Shown piece by piece: positions 5,722-15,551 of a stretch of DNA of 17,233 bases. The stretch covers positions 1 to 17,233 of the forward strand of contig CAYNQF010000057.1 in assembly GCA_964399265.1 (NCBI GenBank), read 5' to 3'. A program made the translations under genes and the position numbers. A model generated the notes under the pieces. The model was not told where the DNA came from. It saw nothing but the letters and a program-made list of their open reading frames with translations, and did not search any database. Each line of letters begins with the position of its first letter. Positions within the stretch are counted from its first letter, which is position 1. Source of the DNA: WJLY01 sp964399265 (GTDB lineage Bacteria > Joyebacterota > Joyebacteria > Joyebacterales > Joyebacteraceae).

Positions 5722-6975
5722 ATGGTGAGCGACCTTGAGAGGATGTTCTCGGAGAACGCCAGGGGGATGAAGAAGTCGGTCATCCGGGAGCTTCTCAAGC
5801 TCACGCGGAGGCCCGAGGTCATCTCTTTTGCCGGAGGACTTCCCGATCTGAGCGCATTCCCCGTCGAGGAGGTGTCGCAGGTCACGGTCGACGTGCTGAA
5901 ACGCGACGGCGTGAACGCTCTGCAGTACAGCCCGACCGAGGGTGACGCGAGGCTCAAAGACGAGCTGATCGCGCACCACGAGCGGGAGGACGGCATCACG
6001 CTATCTCCTGAGAACATTCTGATCACAGTTGCGTCTCAGCAGGGACTCGATCTTGTCGCGAAGATATTCATCGACCGCGGAGACGCGGTGATCGTAGGAC
6101 TGCCGACGTATGTTGGGGGACTGGGGGCATTCAGGGCGTACGGCGCCGACATGCTGGGTGTTTCGCTGGACGAGCAGGGAATGAAGATGGACACGCTCGA
6201 GCGCAAGCTCGAGAGACTCAAGAAGGACGGACGCAAGCCCAAGTTCATCTACGTCGTGCCCGATTTCCAGAACCCGGCCGGCATCACGATGACCGAGGAA
6301 CGCAGACGCAAGCTGATCGAACTCGCGCACTGCTACGATGTGCTCATCCTGGAAGACAGCCCCTACAAGGAGCTGCGGTACGAGGGCGAGAGCGTCAAGT
6401 CGATATTCGGCCTCGACGGCGACAACCAGGTCGTCGGTCTGCACACGTTCTCGAAGATCCTCTTCCCGGGCATGAGGCTCGGCTGGGTGATAGGGCCGGA
6501 GGCGGTCATTCAGAAGCTCACGATCGCTAAGCAGTCGACCGACCTCTGCACTCCGGCGTTCACTCAGGCGATCGTGGCCGAGTTCGCGTCGCGTGGACTC
6601 CTTCAGAAGAACATCGACAACGTGAAAGTCGTCTACCGCGAGAAGCGGCAGGTCATGCTGAACGCTCTCGAGGAGCACATGCCGAAGCTGCCGGGGCTCA
6701 AGTGGACGAAGCCGCAGGGCGGGCTGTTCCTCTGGGTGACCCTTCCGAAGTACATGGATACTGAGGAGTTGTTCTTCGAGGCCGTGGAGCAGAACGTGGC
6801 GTTCGTGACAGGAACCGCCTTCTACGCGAACAACGGCGGCCGCAACTCGATGCGCCTCAACTTCTCGTTCCCGACCAGCGAGGACATCGTCGAGGGGATC
6901 AAGCGGCTTGCCAAGGTAATAGAAGAGCACGACAGGGTCAAGAAGACGTCGAGCGATATACTCGTGACGCCCTAG
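5722..6975 (+). CDS. PLP-dependent aminotransferase, class I/II (LysN/2-aminoadipate-type)
   Basis: A 417 aa fold-type I aminotransferase that moves amino groups between an amino acid and a 2-oxoacid using pyridoxal phosphate. The N-terminus VISFAGGLPD (33-42), YVVPDFQNPAGITM (177-190), EDSPY (211-215), HTFSKILFPGMRLGW with the PLP lysine K245, and the substrate-carboxylate arginine in NSMRLNFSF (R378) are all present. This pattern is typical of the LysN group (2-aminoadipate and related, often multi-substrate, branched-chain or aromatic aminotransferases); MocR regulators share this domain, but no HTH is fused here. The ATG at 5722 has GGAGG five bases upstream; a TTG at 5671 in frame is less likely. 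It is divergent from the XRE-cupin pair, which is a common arrangement for a regulator and its target. The exact substrate cannot be read from the sequence. Confidence 0.93.
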   Translation: MVSDLERMFSENARGMKKSVIRELLKLTRRPEVISFAGGLPDLSAFPVEEVSQVTVDVLKRDGVNALQYSPTEGDARLKDELIAHHEREDGITLSPENILITVASQQGLDLVAKIFIDRGDAVIVGLPTYVGGLGAFRAYGADMLGVSLDEQGMKMDTLERKLERLKKDGRKPKFIYVVPDFQNPAGITMTEERRRKLIELAHCYDVLILEDSPYKELRYEGESVKSIFGLDGDNQVVGLHTFSKILFPGMRLGWVIGPEAVIQKLTIAKQSTDLCTPAFTQAIVAEFASRGLLQKNIDNVKVVYREKRQVMLNALEEHMPKLPGLKWTKPQGGLFLWVTLPKYMDTEELFFEAVEQNVAFVTGTAFYANNGGRNSMRLNFSFPTSEDIVEGIKRLAKVIEEHDRVKKTSSDILVTP

Positions 6976-7084
6976 GGCGCCGCGGGTCGTCGCCGGCGGG
7001 CGGGCCGGCCGCACTGTGCGTCCCGCGCCCGGCGGACACGGAAGAGGAAGGGCCTTGAGGGCCCACAGAAACGGAGTCGAGTTA

Positions 7085-8218
7085 ATGCCGCAGCTGGACA
7101 AGAAGGCCGACCTTGCGGGACCGGGCGTCAGCACGTACGAGGAAGTCGCCAAGATCCTTCCCACGGACTACAAGCCGGTCCTTCCTCCGATGGAGAGGAT
7201 GAAGGCGCTCTACGAGATCAAGAGGTACGTCGAGGACGGGATGGCGCGCGAGCTCAACCTGCAGCTCGTACAGGTTCCTCTCATCGTCGACAAGAACAGC
7301 GGTGTGAACGACTACCTCGACCGCGACGGTTCCCGCACGCCGGTCGAGTTCAACTGCGGCCTCGGACTCGACACGCCCATCCGGGCCCAGGTCGTCCAGG
7401 CCGCGACGAAGTGGAAGCGCATGGCGCTCGCGCAGTTCGGGTGCTCGGTAGGCGAGGGGATCAACACCGACATGCGCGCGGTCCGCAAGGACTACTTCCT
7501 CGACCACGACCACTCGAGCTACGTCGACCAGTGGGACTGGGAGAAGGTCATAACCGAGAAGGACCGCAACCTCGACTACCTGAAGGACACGGTCAGCAGG
7601 ATCTGGAAGGTCCTGGTGGGTGCCGGCAGGCATGCACAGGAGCTGTTTCCGGAGCTCAGGGACAGCAGGTACCCGGACTTCCCGGATGAACTCGAGTTCT
7701 TCCACGCCGAGGAGATCCTGCAGATGTACCCGGACCTCCCGCGCAAGCAGCGCGAGACGGCGATACTGCAGGAGCATCCCGCCATCTTCATCATCGGCAT
7801 CGGATGGGTCCTCGACGACGGTTATCCGCACGAGATGCGCGCGGCCGACTACGACGACTGGATCACCGAGACGATCGAGAAGAACGGGAAGAAGATGCAT
7901 GGCCTGAACGGCGACATCCTGGTCTGGAACCCCGTGACCAAGCGTCGCCACGAGCTGACGTCCATGGGCATCCGCGTGACCAAGGAGACCATGAAGAAGC
8001 AGCTCGAGATCTCAGGGCAGATGGACTTCCTGAAGCTCCCGTACCACCAGGCCATCCTCAACGACGAGATACCGCTCTCCATAGGAGGCGGCATCGGGCA
8101 GGCCAGGACCTACATGTACTTCCTCCGCACGGCGCATCTCGGCGAGGTCACGGTGACGGTGTGGCCGGAGCAGCTCAAGAAGATCTGCGCGGAGCGGAAC
8201 ATCGACGTGCTGGAATAG
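7085..8218 (+). CDS. asnA: Aspartate-ammonia ligase (asparagine synthetase A)
   Basis: A 377 aa enzyme that makes asparagine from aspartate, ammonia and ATP (giving AMP and PPi) in the cytosol; its fold is that of class II aminoacyl-tRNA synthetases. Clear family motifs are KWKRMALAQFGCSVGEGINTDMRA (from residue 109), SSYVDQWDWEKV, PDYDDW-like ADYDDWITE, GLNGDILVWNPV, SSMGIRV-like TSMGIRVTKE and IGGGIGQAR near the C-terminus. It is longer than the 330 aa E. coli AsnA, mainly through about 35 extra N-terminal residues. The ATG at 7085 is chosen because GGAG lies eight bases upstream and the sequence before it has no coding character. It is 109 bases after the aminotransferase and may share its transcript. 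Asparagine synthesis would use ammonia directly, which suits a setting of amino-acid breakdown, but that link is inference. Confidence 0.95.
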   Translation: MPQLDKKADLAGPGVSTYEEVAKILPTDYKPVLPPMERMKALYEIKRYVEDGMARELNLQLVQVPLIVDKNSGVNDYLDRDGSRTPVEFNCGLGLDTPIRAQVVQAATKWKRMALAQFGCSVGEGINTDMRAVRKDYFLDHDHSSYVDQWDWEKVITEKDRNLDYLKDTVSRIWKVLVGAGRHAQELFPELRDSRYPDFPDELEFFHAEEILQMYPDLPRKQRETAILQEHPAIFIIGIGWVLDDGYPHEMRAADYDDWITETIEKNGKKMHGLNGDILVWNPVTKRRHELTSMGIRVTKETMKKQLEISGQMDFLKLPYHQAILNDEIPLSIGGGIGQARTYMYFLRTAHLGEVTVTVWPEQLKKICAERNIDVLE

Positions 8219-8257
8219 GCCCTCACGGTGGCTAGCGCCCACCGAGGCGGTTCTTGA

Positions 8258-8290
8258 CGGGCGGCGGGACCCACTGGGCTCCGCCGCCCG
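8258..8290 (+). terminator. Strong GC hairpin after asnA
   Basis: CGGGCGGCGG (8258-8267) pairs perfectly with CCGCCGCCCG (8281-8290) over 10 bp, with a 13-base loop that itself contains CCCA/TGGG. It is followed by GCTTCGTCGG, not a T-tract, so it is not a canonical rho-independent terminator. A smaller stem, CGGTGG/CCACCG, lies just upstream (8226-8244). It lies before the buk promoter candidate, so separating the two units is its likeliest role. Confidence 0.45.
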
Positions 8291-8329
8291 GCTTCGTCGG
8301 GACACGGCCTTCAGCATGGGCGCTTTGTG

Positions 8330-8338
8330 TGCTATCAT
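8330..8338 (+). promoter_or_regulatory. Extended -10 promoter candidate for buk-ptb
   Basis: TGCTATCAT fits the extended -10 pattern TGN-TATAAT, with 5 of 6 in the hexamer (8333-8338). A poor -35, TTCAGC (8310-8315), lies 17 bases upstream. Transcription near 8345 would give an 80-base leader containing two GC stems: GGGCCG/CGGCCC (8352-8367) and CCCCGG/CCGGGG (8375-8398). Confidence 0.5.
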
Positions 8339-8424
8339 CCGCGCGCGAGAGGGGCCGCACGCGGCCCGTCCCAGCCCCGGTGCGCAGCTGGGCCGGGGTC
8401 TTCCGGACATCACGGCGGTGAGCG

Positions 8425-9522
8425 ATGAGCGACATCTACAGGATACTGGCCGTCAATCCGGGCGGCATGACCACGAAGATCGCCGTGTACGAGGGCGAGG
8501 AGCGGGTCCTCGACGCGTCGCTCGAGCATCCGAAGGAGGAGCTGGACGCCCTCATTCCGGAGGGCAAGCTCCTCGACTATGCATGCCAGCTGGACTATCG
8601 GAAGGACGCGATAAAGAAGGCCCTGGCCGACGCCGGCCAGCTCGGCCGTCCCTTCGATGCGGTCGTCGGCCGGGGAGGGCTCCTTCGCTCGATCCCGAGC
8701 GGGACGTACGACGTGAACGCGCAGCTTCTCGAGGACGCCACGGCCGGCTACCAGGGGCAACATGCGTCGAACCTGGGCGCTCTGCTCGCAGACGCGCTGG
8801 TGCGCGACCTGGGGGGGAGGGCGTTCATCGTGGACCCGGTCTCCGTCGACGAGTTCGAGACGCTGGCGCGGTACTCGGGGCACAAGGACATCGAGCGGAA
8901 GAGCCTGGGGCACGCGCTGAACACCAAGGCCACGGCGCGCAAGGCGGCGAAGGCCCTCGGCCGGCCGCTCGGGAACGTGAACCTCGTCGTCGCGCACCTC
9001 GGGAGCGGAATCTCGATCACTCCGCTCACCGACGGCAGGATGGTCGACGTGAACAACGCCGCGTCCGGGGGGCCGTTCTCGCCCGAGCGCTCGGGCGGAC
9101 TGCCCTTGATCGAGATGCTCGACTACATGAAGGAGAACGACGTCGGCATCGACCGCATGAAACGGATCATCCTGCGTGAGAGCGGGCTTTCGTCCTACAT
9201 GGGAACGAACGACTACAGGGCGGTCGCCGACGCGGCGGCGGGCGGCGACTCGAAGGCCGCCGAGGTCATCGACGCGATGGCCTACCAGATCGCGAAGGAG
9301 ATCGCGGGCATGGCATCGGTGCTGAGCGGGCGGGTCGACGCGATCGTCTACTCCGGCGCCATGGCGCACTCGGAACGTCTGGTGGACCTCGTGCACGCGC
9401 GCGTCGGGTTCATCGCCGACAGGCTCGTGATGCCGGGCGAGAACGAGCTGGAGTCGCTCGCCATGGGTGCGCTGCTCGTCCTTCGCGGCGACGAAGAGCC
9501 CAGAACCTATCCCAACGGTTGA
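8425..9522 (+). CDS. buk: Butyrate kinase (acetokinase family)
   Basis: A 365 aa cytosolic kinase that converts acyl-phosphate and ADP to butyrate (or a branched short-chain acid) and ATP. Family motifs are seen in order: ILAVNPGGMTTKIAVYEGE (phosphate-binding loop), VVGRGGLL with SGTYDVN, HASNLGALLA, DPVSVDEFETLARYSG, KSLGHALNTKATARKAA, NLVVAHLGSGISI, DVNNAASGGPFSPERSGGLP and SYMGTNDYRA; the length is normal. In the first loop NPGGMTTK replaces the common NPGSTSTK. The C-terminal IVYSGAMA stands where many homologues have a glycine-rich GGIA. The start at ATG 8425 has only a weak upstream GGTGAG; this start also gives the usual N-terminus. It is followed after 80 bases by ptb, its pathway partner, in the order buk-ptb rather than the ptb-buk order known from clostridia. 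Acyl-chain specificity cannot be settled here. Confidence 0.93.
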   Translation: MSDIYRILAVNPGGMTTKIAVYEGEERVLDASLEHPKEELDALIPEGKLLDYACQLDYRKDAIKKALADAGQLGRPFDAVVGRGGLLRSIPSGTYDVNAQLLEDATAGYQGQHASNLGALLADALVRDLGGRAFIVDPVSVDEFETLARYSGHKDIERKSLGHALNTKATARKAAKALGRPLGNVNLVVAHLGSGISITPLTDGRMVDVNNAASGGPFSPERSGGLPLIEMLDYMKENDVGIDRMKRIILRESGLSSYMGTNDYRAVADAAAGGDSKAAEVIDAMAYQIAKEIAGMASVLSGRVDAIVYSGAMAHSERLVDLVHARVGFIADRLVMPGENELESLAMGALLVLRGDEEPRTYPNG

Positions 9523-9602
9523 CGCGCTCCCACGGCCCGACGGTCGGCGAGCAAGTGACGGGTTCGTGACGAGCTGACGGCAAGATCCCCAAGGAGGAAC
9601 GG

Positions 9603-10547
9603 ATGGCGGCAGCAGGTCCCCCCAGGACGTTCGACGAGATACGAGAGCGGGCGCTCCGCCTGGCGGGCGAGCGCGGAAGAGCCAGACTCGGCATAGCGGC
9701 CGCGTGGGATCCCTGCGCGCTCGAGGCGGCGAAGGACGCCTGCGACCTCGGGCTCGTGGAACCGGTGCTGATCGGCGACCGGGGCATGATCGAGGCGGCG
9801 GCTGCGGAACTCGGGTTCGACATCTCCTCGTGGGAGATCGTGGAGACAGACGGTCCGCTGGGGGCGGCCGGCAGGACGATAGAGCTCGTCAGGAGCGGGG
9901 ACCTCGATTTCATCATGAAGGGCAAGATACAGACGGCCGACCTCATGAGGGCCGCGCTCAACCGGGAGACCGGCATCAGGGCCGGCCGGCTCATGAGCCA
10001 CCTGGCGCTCCTGTGGACCCCGACGTTCGGGCGCATCCTCGGGCTGTCCGACGGCGGCATTGTCCTGAGCCCCGACGTCGAGAAGAAGGCCGACATCATA
10101 AGGAACTCGGTCGACGCGATGCACAAGCTGGGTTGGGAGAACCCGAACGTGGCGGTGATCTGTGGGCTCGAACTCGTGAACCCGGCCATGCCGTGCACCG
10201 TCGACGCCGACGAGCTTGCGAAAATGAACCAGAACGGGCAGATTACGGGCTGCGTGGTCGACGGCCCGTTCGGGTTCGACAACGCCATCAGCGAGATCGC
10301 CGCCGAGCGCAAGGGCGTCAAGAGCCCCATCGCCGGCAAGGCCGACCTCGTCATCGTCCCGGAGATAGAAGTGGGCAACGTGCTCTACAAGGGGCTCGTG
10401 TTCATGACCGAGGGCGTGCGGACCGCCGGCGTGCTTCTCGGCGCACGTGTGCCGATCGTCATGGTCTCGAGGTCCGACGGGGCCGACGCCAAGCTCAACG
10501 CGATAGCAGTCGGCGCCGTCGTAGCATACGCGTCGCGGGCGGACTGA
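9603..10547 (+). CDS. ptb: Phosphate butyryltransferase (phosphotransacetylase family)
   Basis: A 314 aa enzyme that exchanges the CoA of a short acyl-CoA for phosphate, giving the acyl-phosphate used by butyrate kinase next door; together they form one ATP by substrate-level phosphorylation. Recognisable parts are DFIMKGKIQTADLMRAAL (102-119), VDGPFGFDNAIS (219-230), KGVKSPIAGKADLVIVPEIEVGNVLYK (237-263) and SRSDGADAKLNAIA near the C-terminus, all typical of the PTA/PTB family, and the length fits Ptb rather than the longer acetate-type Pta. The ATG at 9603 follows AAGGAGG at ideal spacing. The pairing with buk supports butyryl or branched-chain (isobutyryl, isovaleryl) rather than acetyl substrates; the enzymes that make the acyl-CoA are not in the window. 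A weak stem GGCCG/CGGCC at about 10554-10575 may end the unit. Confidence 0.93.
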   Translation: MAAAGPPRTFDEIRERALRLAGERGRARLGIAAAWDPCALEAAKDACDLGLVEPVLIGDRGMIEAAAAELGFDISSWEIVETDGPLGAAGRTIELVRSGDLDFIMKGKIQTADLMRAALNRETGIRAGRLMSHLALLWTPTFGRILGLSDGGIVLSPDVEKKADIIRNSVDAMHKLGWENPNVAVICGLELVNPAMPCTVDADELAKMNQNGQITGCVVDGPFGFDNAISEIAAERKGVKSPIAGKADLVIVPEIEVGNVLYKGLVFMTEGVRTAGVLLGARVPIVMVSRSDGADAKLNAIAVGAVVAYASRAD

Positions 10548-10610
10548 CCGGGTTGGCCGCACGAGGAGACCGGCCGGTGACGCCGGGCTGCGTCCTGTGC
10601 GCGCCCGACA

Positions 10611-10695
10611 GCGAGAGTGGCGGAACTGGCAGACGCGCTGGATTTAGGATCCAGTAGGGCAACCTGTGGGGGTTCGAGTCCCCCCTCTCGCACCA
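10611..10695 (+). tRNA. tRNA-Leu, anticodon UAG
   Basis: An 85-base class II tRNA including an encoded CCA (10693-10695). The acceptor stem GCGAGAG (10611-10617) pairs with CTCTCGC (10685-10691), and the discriminator base is A. The anticodon stem CTGGA/TCCAG encloses the loop TTTAGGA, with anticodon TAG at 10645-10647, which reads CUA and probably other CUN leucine codons. The long variable arm of Leu tRNAs follows (TAGGGCAACCTGT), and then the T arm GGGGG-TTCGAGT-CCCCC. A short GC stem (10706-10722) lies just after it. No integrase or target duplication is seen at its 3' end. Confidence 0.97.
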
Positions 10696-10759
10696 CTCTT
10701 CCAGGGCGGCGCGCGGCGCCGCACAGGATGGACAGCAGGAGGTCGGAACGGCCTCCGGC

Positions 10760-10794
10760 GCGGCCCGTAACGGGGGCCGCGGCACAGTATGTGC
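10760..10794 (+). other. Two hairpins in the leader of tig
   Basis: GCGGCCC (10760-10766) pairs with GGGCCGC (10774-10780), and right after it GCACA-GTA-TGTGC (10782-10794) forms a second perfect small stem that ends seven bases before AGGAG of the trigger-factor gene. The role is unknown; a terminator for the tRNA transcript or a translation-level control are possible. No clear promoter was found between the tRNA and tig. Confidence 0.35.
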
Positions 10795-10811
10795 ACTGAA
10801 AGGAGCACCTG

Positions 10812-12131
10812 TTGAAGGTTCAGGTGAAGGAACTTGACAACTGGATTAGAGAGCTTCGGATCGGCATTCCCGAGGCGGACGTTGACGCGAAGTACAAGGA
10901 GCGTCTAGACCAGTACAGACAGGAGTTCGCGGCCGACGGTTTCCGGAAGGGCAAGGCCCCGATGAACATGGTGGAGGGCCGCTTCGGGAACATGGCGCGG
11001 GCCGAGGCCATCGAGTCGATGATGCCCGATGCCATCGCGGATGCCGTGCGCGAACACGGCCTTCGGCCGATCTGTGATCCGGTGGTCGAGAGCATCGAGA
11101 CGGCGCCGGCCGACGGTCACTACCACTTCACCACGACCATCGGCGTGCGTCCGGAGATAGAACTCAAGGAGTACGAGGGGCTCGAGTTCATCGAGCGTGT
11201 ACCGATAGTCTCGGGGGAGGATGTCGAGCGCGCGATCGAGGAACTCCGCGAGCGTAACGCCGACCTCGCCCCGGTGTCCCGCGCCTCCGTGGACGGCGAC
11301 TTCATCTTCATCGACTACGTGAGGCTCGACGAAGAGGGGAACGAGGTTCCGGACTCGAAGGTCGAGGACGCGCCGTACGAACTTGGGGCCCAGCAGATAC
11401 CGCCGGAACTCGAACGGGCGCTCGTCGGCGCAGCGGCAGGTGAGGAGAAGAAGGTAGCGATCCCGTTCCCGGCGGACTCCGGTGTCAAGGAGCTGGCGGG
11501 AAAGACGGTCAACTTCGACGTCACGGTCAAGGAGGTGCGCGAGAAGCGCATGCCTCCGGTCGACGACGCGTTCGCCAAGAAGGCGGCCGACGCCGAGACG
11601 GTGCTCGACCTCCGCGTGAAGGTGCGCAACAGCCTCGAGTCGCAGGCTCGGGCGTACGCCAGGAGGAGGCTCGAGGAGGAACTCGTACACACGCTCCTGG
11701 AGAAGAATCCGTTCGAGCTTCCTGAGTGCCTCGTCCGCGAGCGCCTCGACCTGATGCGCGAGAGGATGCAGTCGAGAAGGCCGGAGGGAGCGCCGCCCAT
11801 CGACCAGAGCGAGTTCGACGAGGTCTACAAGCCGGTCGTCGTACATCAGCTCAAGGCGGGGCTGCTGCTGGGTGCCATCGCCGAGAAGCACGGACTCGAG
11901 GTGAGCGAGGACGACGTCAGGAAGAGGATCACGGAGATAGCCGAGTCCGAGGGAAGGGACCCGGAACAGCTCATCAAGGACCTCGAGGGCAGCGAGCTGA
12001 TCGACCAGCTCAGGGACGACCTGTGGTTGTCCAAGGTCCACGAGTTTGCCCTCAGCCTCTCGAAGGTCACGACCGAGGAGGTGGAGGTCCCGAAGGAAGA
12101 GGGCCAGGAAGCGAAGACCGCTGACGAGTAG
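10812..12131 (+). CDS. tig: Trigger factor (ribosome-associated chaperone and prolyl isomerase)
   Basis: A 439 aa cytosolic chaperone that sits at the ribosome exit tunnel and shields nascent chains. The N-terminal ribosome-binding domain (about 1-115) contains the signature GFRKGKAP (43-50). The middle part (about 150-240), with DGDFIFIDYV, is the FKBP-type isomerase domain, and the C-terminal helical arms follow, ending in an acidic tail (EVEVPKEEGQEAKTADE). Length and domain order are normal. The start is TTG at 10812, set by AGGAG six bases upstream and by the usual MKVQV N-terminus. clpP begins 52 bases after its stop, and lon follows, which is a common folding and proteolysis cluster. 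The upstream neighbour is tRNA-Leu. Confidence 0.97.
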   Translation: MKVQVKELDNWIRELRIGIPEADVDAKYKERLDQYRQEFAADGFRKGKAPMNMVEGRFGNMARAEAIESMMPDAIADAVREHGLRPICDPVVESIETAPADGHYHFTTTIGVRPEIELKEYEGLEFIERVPIVSGEDVERAIEELRERNADLAPVSRASVDGDFIFIDYVRLDEEGNEVPDSKVEDAPYELGAQQIPPELERALVGAAAGEEKKVAIPFPADSGVKELAGKTVNFDVTVKEVREKRMPPVDDAFAKKAADAETVLDLRVKVRNSLESQARAYARRRLEEELVHTLLEKNPFELPECLVRERLDLMRERMQSRRPEGAPPIDQSEFDEVYKPVVVHQLKAGLLLGAIAEKHGLEVSEDDVRKRITEIAESEGRDPEQLIKDLEGSELIDQLRDDLWLSKVHEFALSLSKVTTEEVEVPKEEGQEAKTADE

Positions 12132-12183
12132 CAGTTCCAGGGGGCCGGCCGCGTGGGGCGGTCGGAACGGAGGACACGATCAG

Positions 12184-12786
12184 ATGGGACTGACACCTTT
12201 TGTGATCGAGCACACGAGATTCGGCGAGCGGTCCTACGACATCTTCTCGAGGCTGCTCAGGGACAACATCATCTTCATCGGCATGCCGATCGACGACAAG
12301 GTCGCCAACACCGTGATCGCCCAGCTCCTGTTCCTGGAGGCCCAGGACCCGGAGCGTGACATCTACATCTACATCAACAGCCCCGGCGGCTACGTCGCGT
12401 CCGGGCTCGCGATCTATGACACCATGCAGTACATCCGGCCCGACGTCCACACGATCTGCATGGGACAGGCGGCCAGCATGGCCGCGGTCCTGCTCGCGGC
12501 CGGGAAGAAGGGCAAGCGTTCCGCTCTGCCGCACACGCGCGTGATGATCCACCAGCCGGCCGGCGGCAGCGAGGGGCAGGCCAGCGACATCGAGATCTAC
12601 GCCAAGGAGATCATCCTCATGAAGGAGAGGCTGGTCGAGATCCTGGCGGAGCACACGGGGCAGACGCGCGAGAAGATCCAGGCCGACTCCGACAGGAACT
12701 ACTTCATGTCGGCGGAGGAAGCCAAGGAGTACGGCCTCATCGACGAGGTGATCGTCCGCAAGAAGGAAGGTCCGAAGAAGAAGTGA
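12184..12786 (+). CDS. clpP: ATP-dependent Clp protease, proteolytic subunit
   Basis: A 200 aa serine protease that forms the double-heptamer chamber and degrades proteins fed in by a Clp ATPase. The catalytic triad is visible: S98 in MGQAASMAAVLL, H123 in RVMIHQP and D170 in DSDRNYFMSAEEAKEYGLID. IYIYINSPGGYVASGLAIYDTMQ is also typical. The ATG at 12184 gives the standard MGLTPFVIEHT(R)FGERSYDIFSRLL N-terminus and has GGAGG ten bases upstream; the frame is open further up, but that part overlaps tig. It is probably co-transcribed with tig. The partner ATPase gene clpX does not follow; lon comes next after 168 bases. Confidence 0.97.
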   Translation: MGLTPFVIEHTRFGERSYDIFSRLLRDNIIFIGMPIDDKVANTVIAQLLFLEAQDPERDIYIYINSPGGYVASGLAIYDTMQYIRPDVHTICMGQAASMAAVLLAAGKKGKRSALPHTRVMIHQPAGGSEGQASDIEIYAKEIILMKERLVEILAEHTGQTREKIQADSDRNYFMSAEEAKEYGLIDEVIVRKKEGPKKK

Positions 12787-12854
12787 CCAATTCGGGGTCT
12801 GTTGCGGTGGCTGCGGGCGCGGTTATGTTGTTCACCGTAGCGTAGGAAGGAAGC

Positions 12855-12884
12855 CCGGAGACTCGCCTGGAGCGAGTTTTCCGG
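12855..12884 (+). other. Hairpin between clpP and lon
   Basis: CCGGAGACTCGC (12855-12866) pairs with GCGAGT-TT-TCCGG (12872-12884) around a 5-base loop, giving 11 Watson-Crick pairs with a small internal GU/bulge. Four T's lie inside the 3' arm. It may act as an attenuating terminator for tig-clpP or as a site controlling lon. TAGAAT, a good -10 hexamer, follows immediately at 12885-12890, but no -35 fits. A weak alternative promoter, TTGCGG-N16-TATGTT, lies at 12802-12829. Confidence 0.5.
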
Positions 12885-12954
12885 TAGAATGGACCGCGCG
12901 ACGACCGTCGAACCGTACGGAGGCGGCCGCCGGCAACGTGCACTAGGAGAAGAG

Positions 12955-15378
<2,424 letters not shown>

Positions 15379-15397
15379 CACAGAGAAGGACTCAACG

Positions 15398-15436
15398 AGA
15401 GGCCCCGCGGATGATGCGCGGGGCCTCTTTCTTTGC
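15398..15436 (+). terminator. Rho-independent terminator after lon
   Basis: AGAGGCCCCGCG (15398-15409) and CGCGGGGCCTCT (15417-15428) form a perfect 12 bp stem with a 7-base loop, followed by TTCTTTG. This is the clearest terminator in the window and should end the tig-clpP-lon transcript. The weak hexamer TACCCT (15437-15442), with TGC before it, might be an extended -10 for engB; no better promoter is seen before that gene. Confidence 0.92.
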
Positions 15437-15551
15437 TACCCTTGTGCGCTCAGGAGCGTCGCCTGCCGACCCGGGGGCTTCCCGGACGCGCGGCAGCGGT
15501 GCGCGGGCAGGACGACGTTCAACGGGCGAGACTCTGAGCGGGGGACAGCAG

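Noticed and set aside
10611..10695. tRNA-Leu as a possible integration site for a mobile element
   Set aside because: No integrase, no repeat of the tRNA 3' end and only housekeeping genes on both sides.
12823..12890. Firm promoter call for lon
   Set aside because: TAGAAT at 12885 has no -35 partner and TTGCGG-N16-TATGTT is weak, so neither is listed as a separate promoter.
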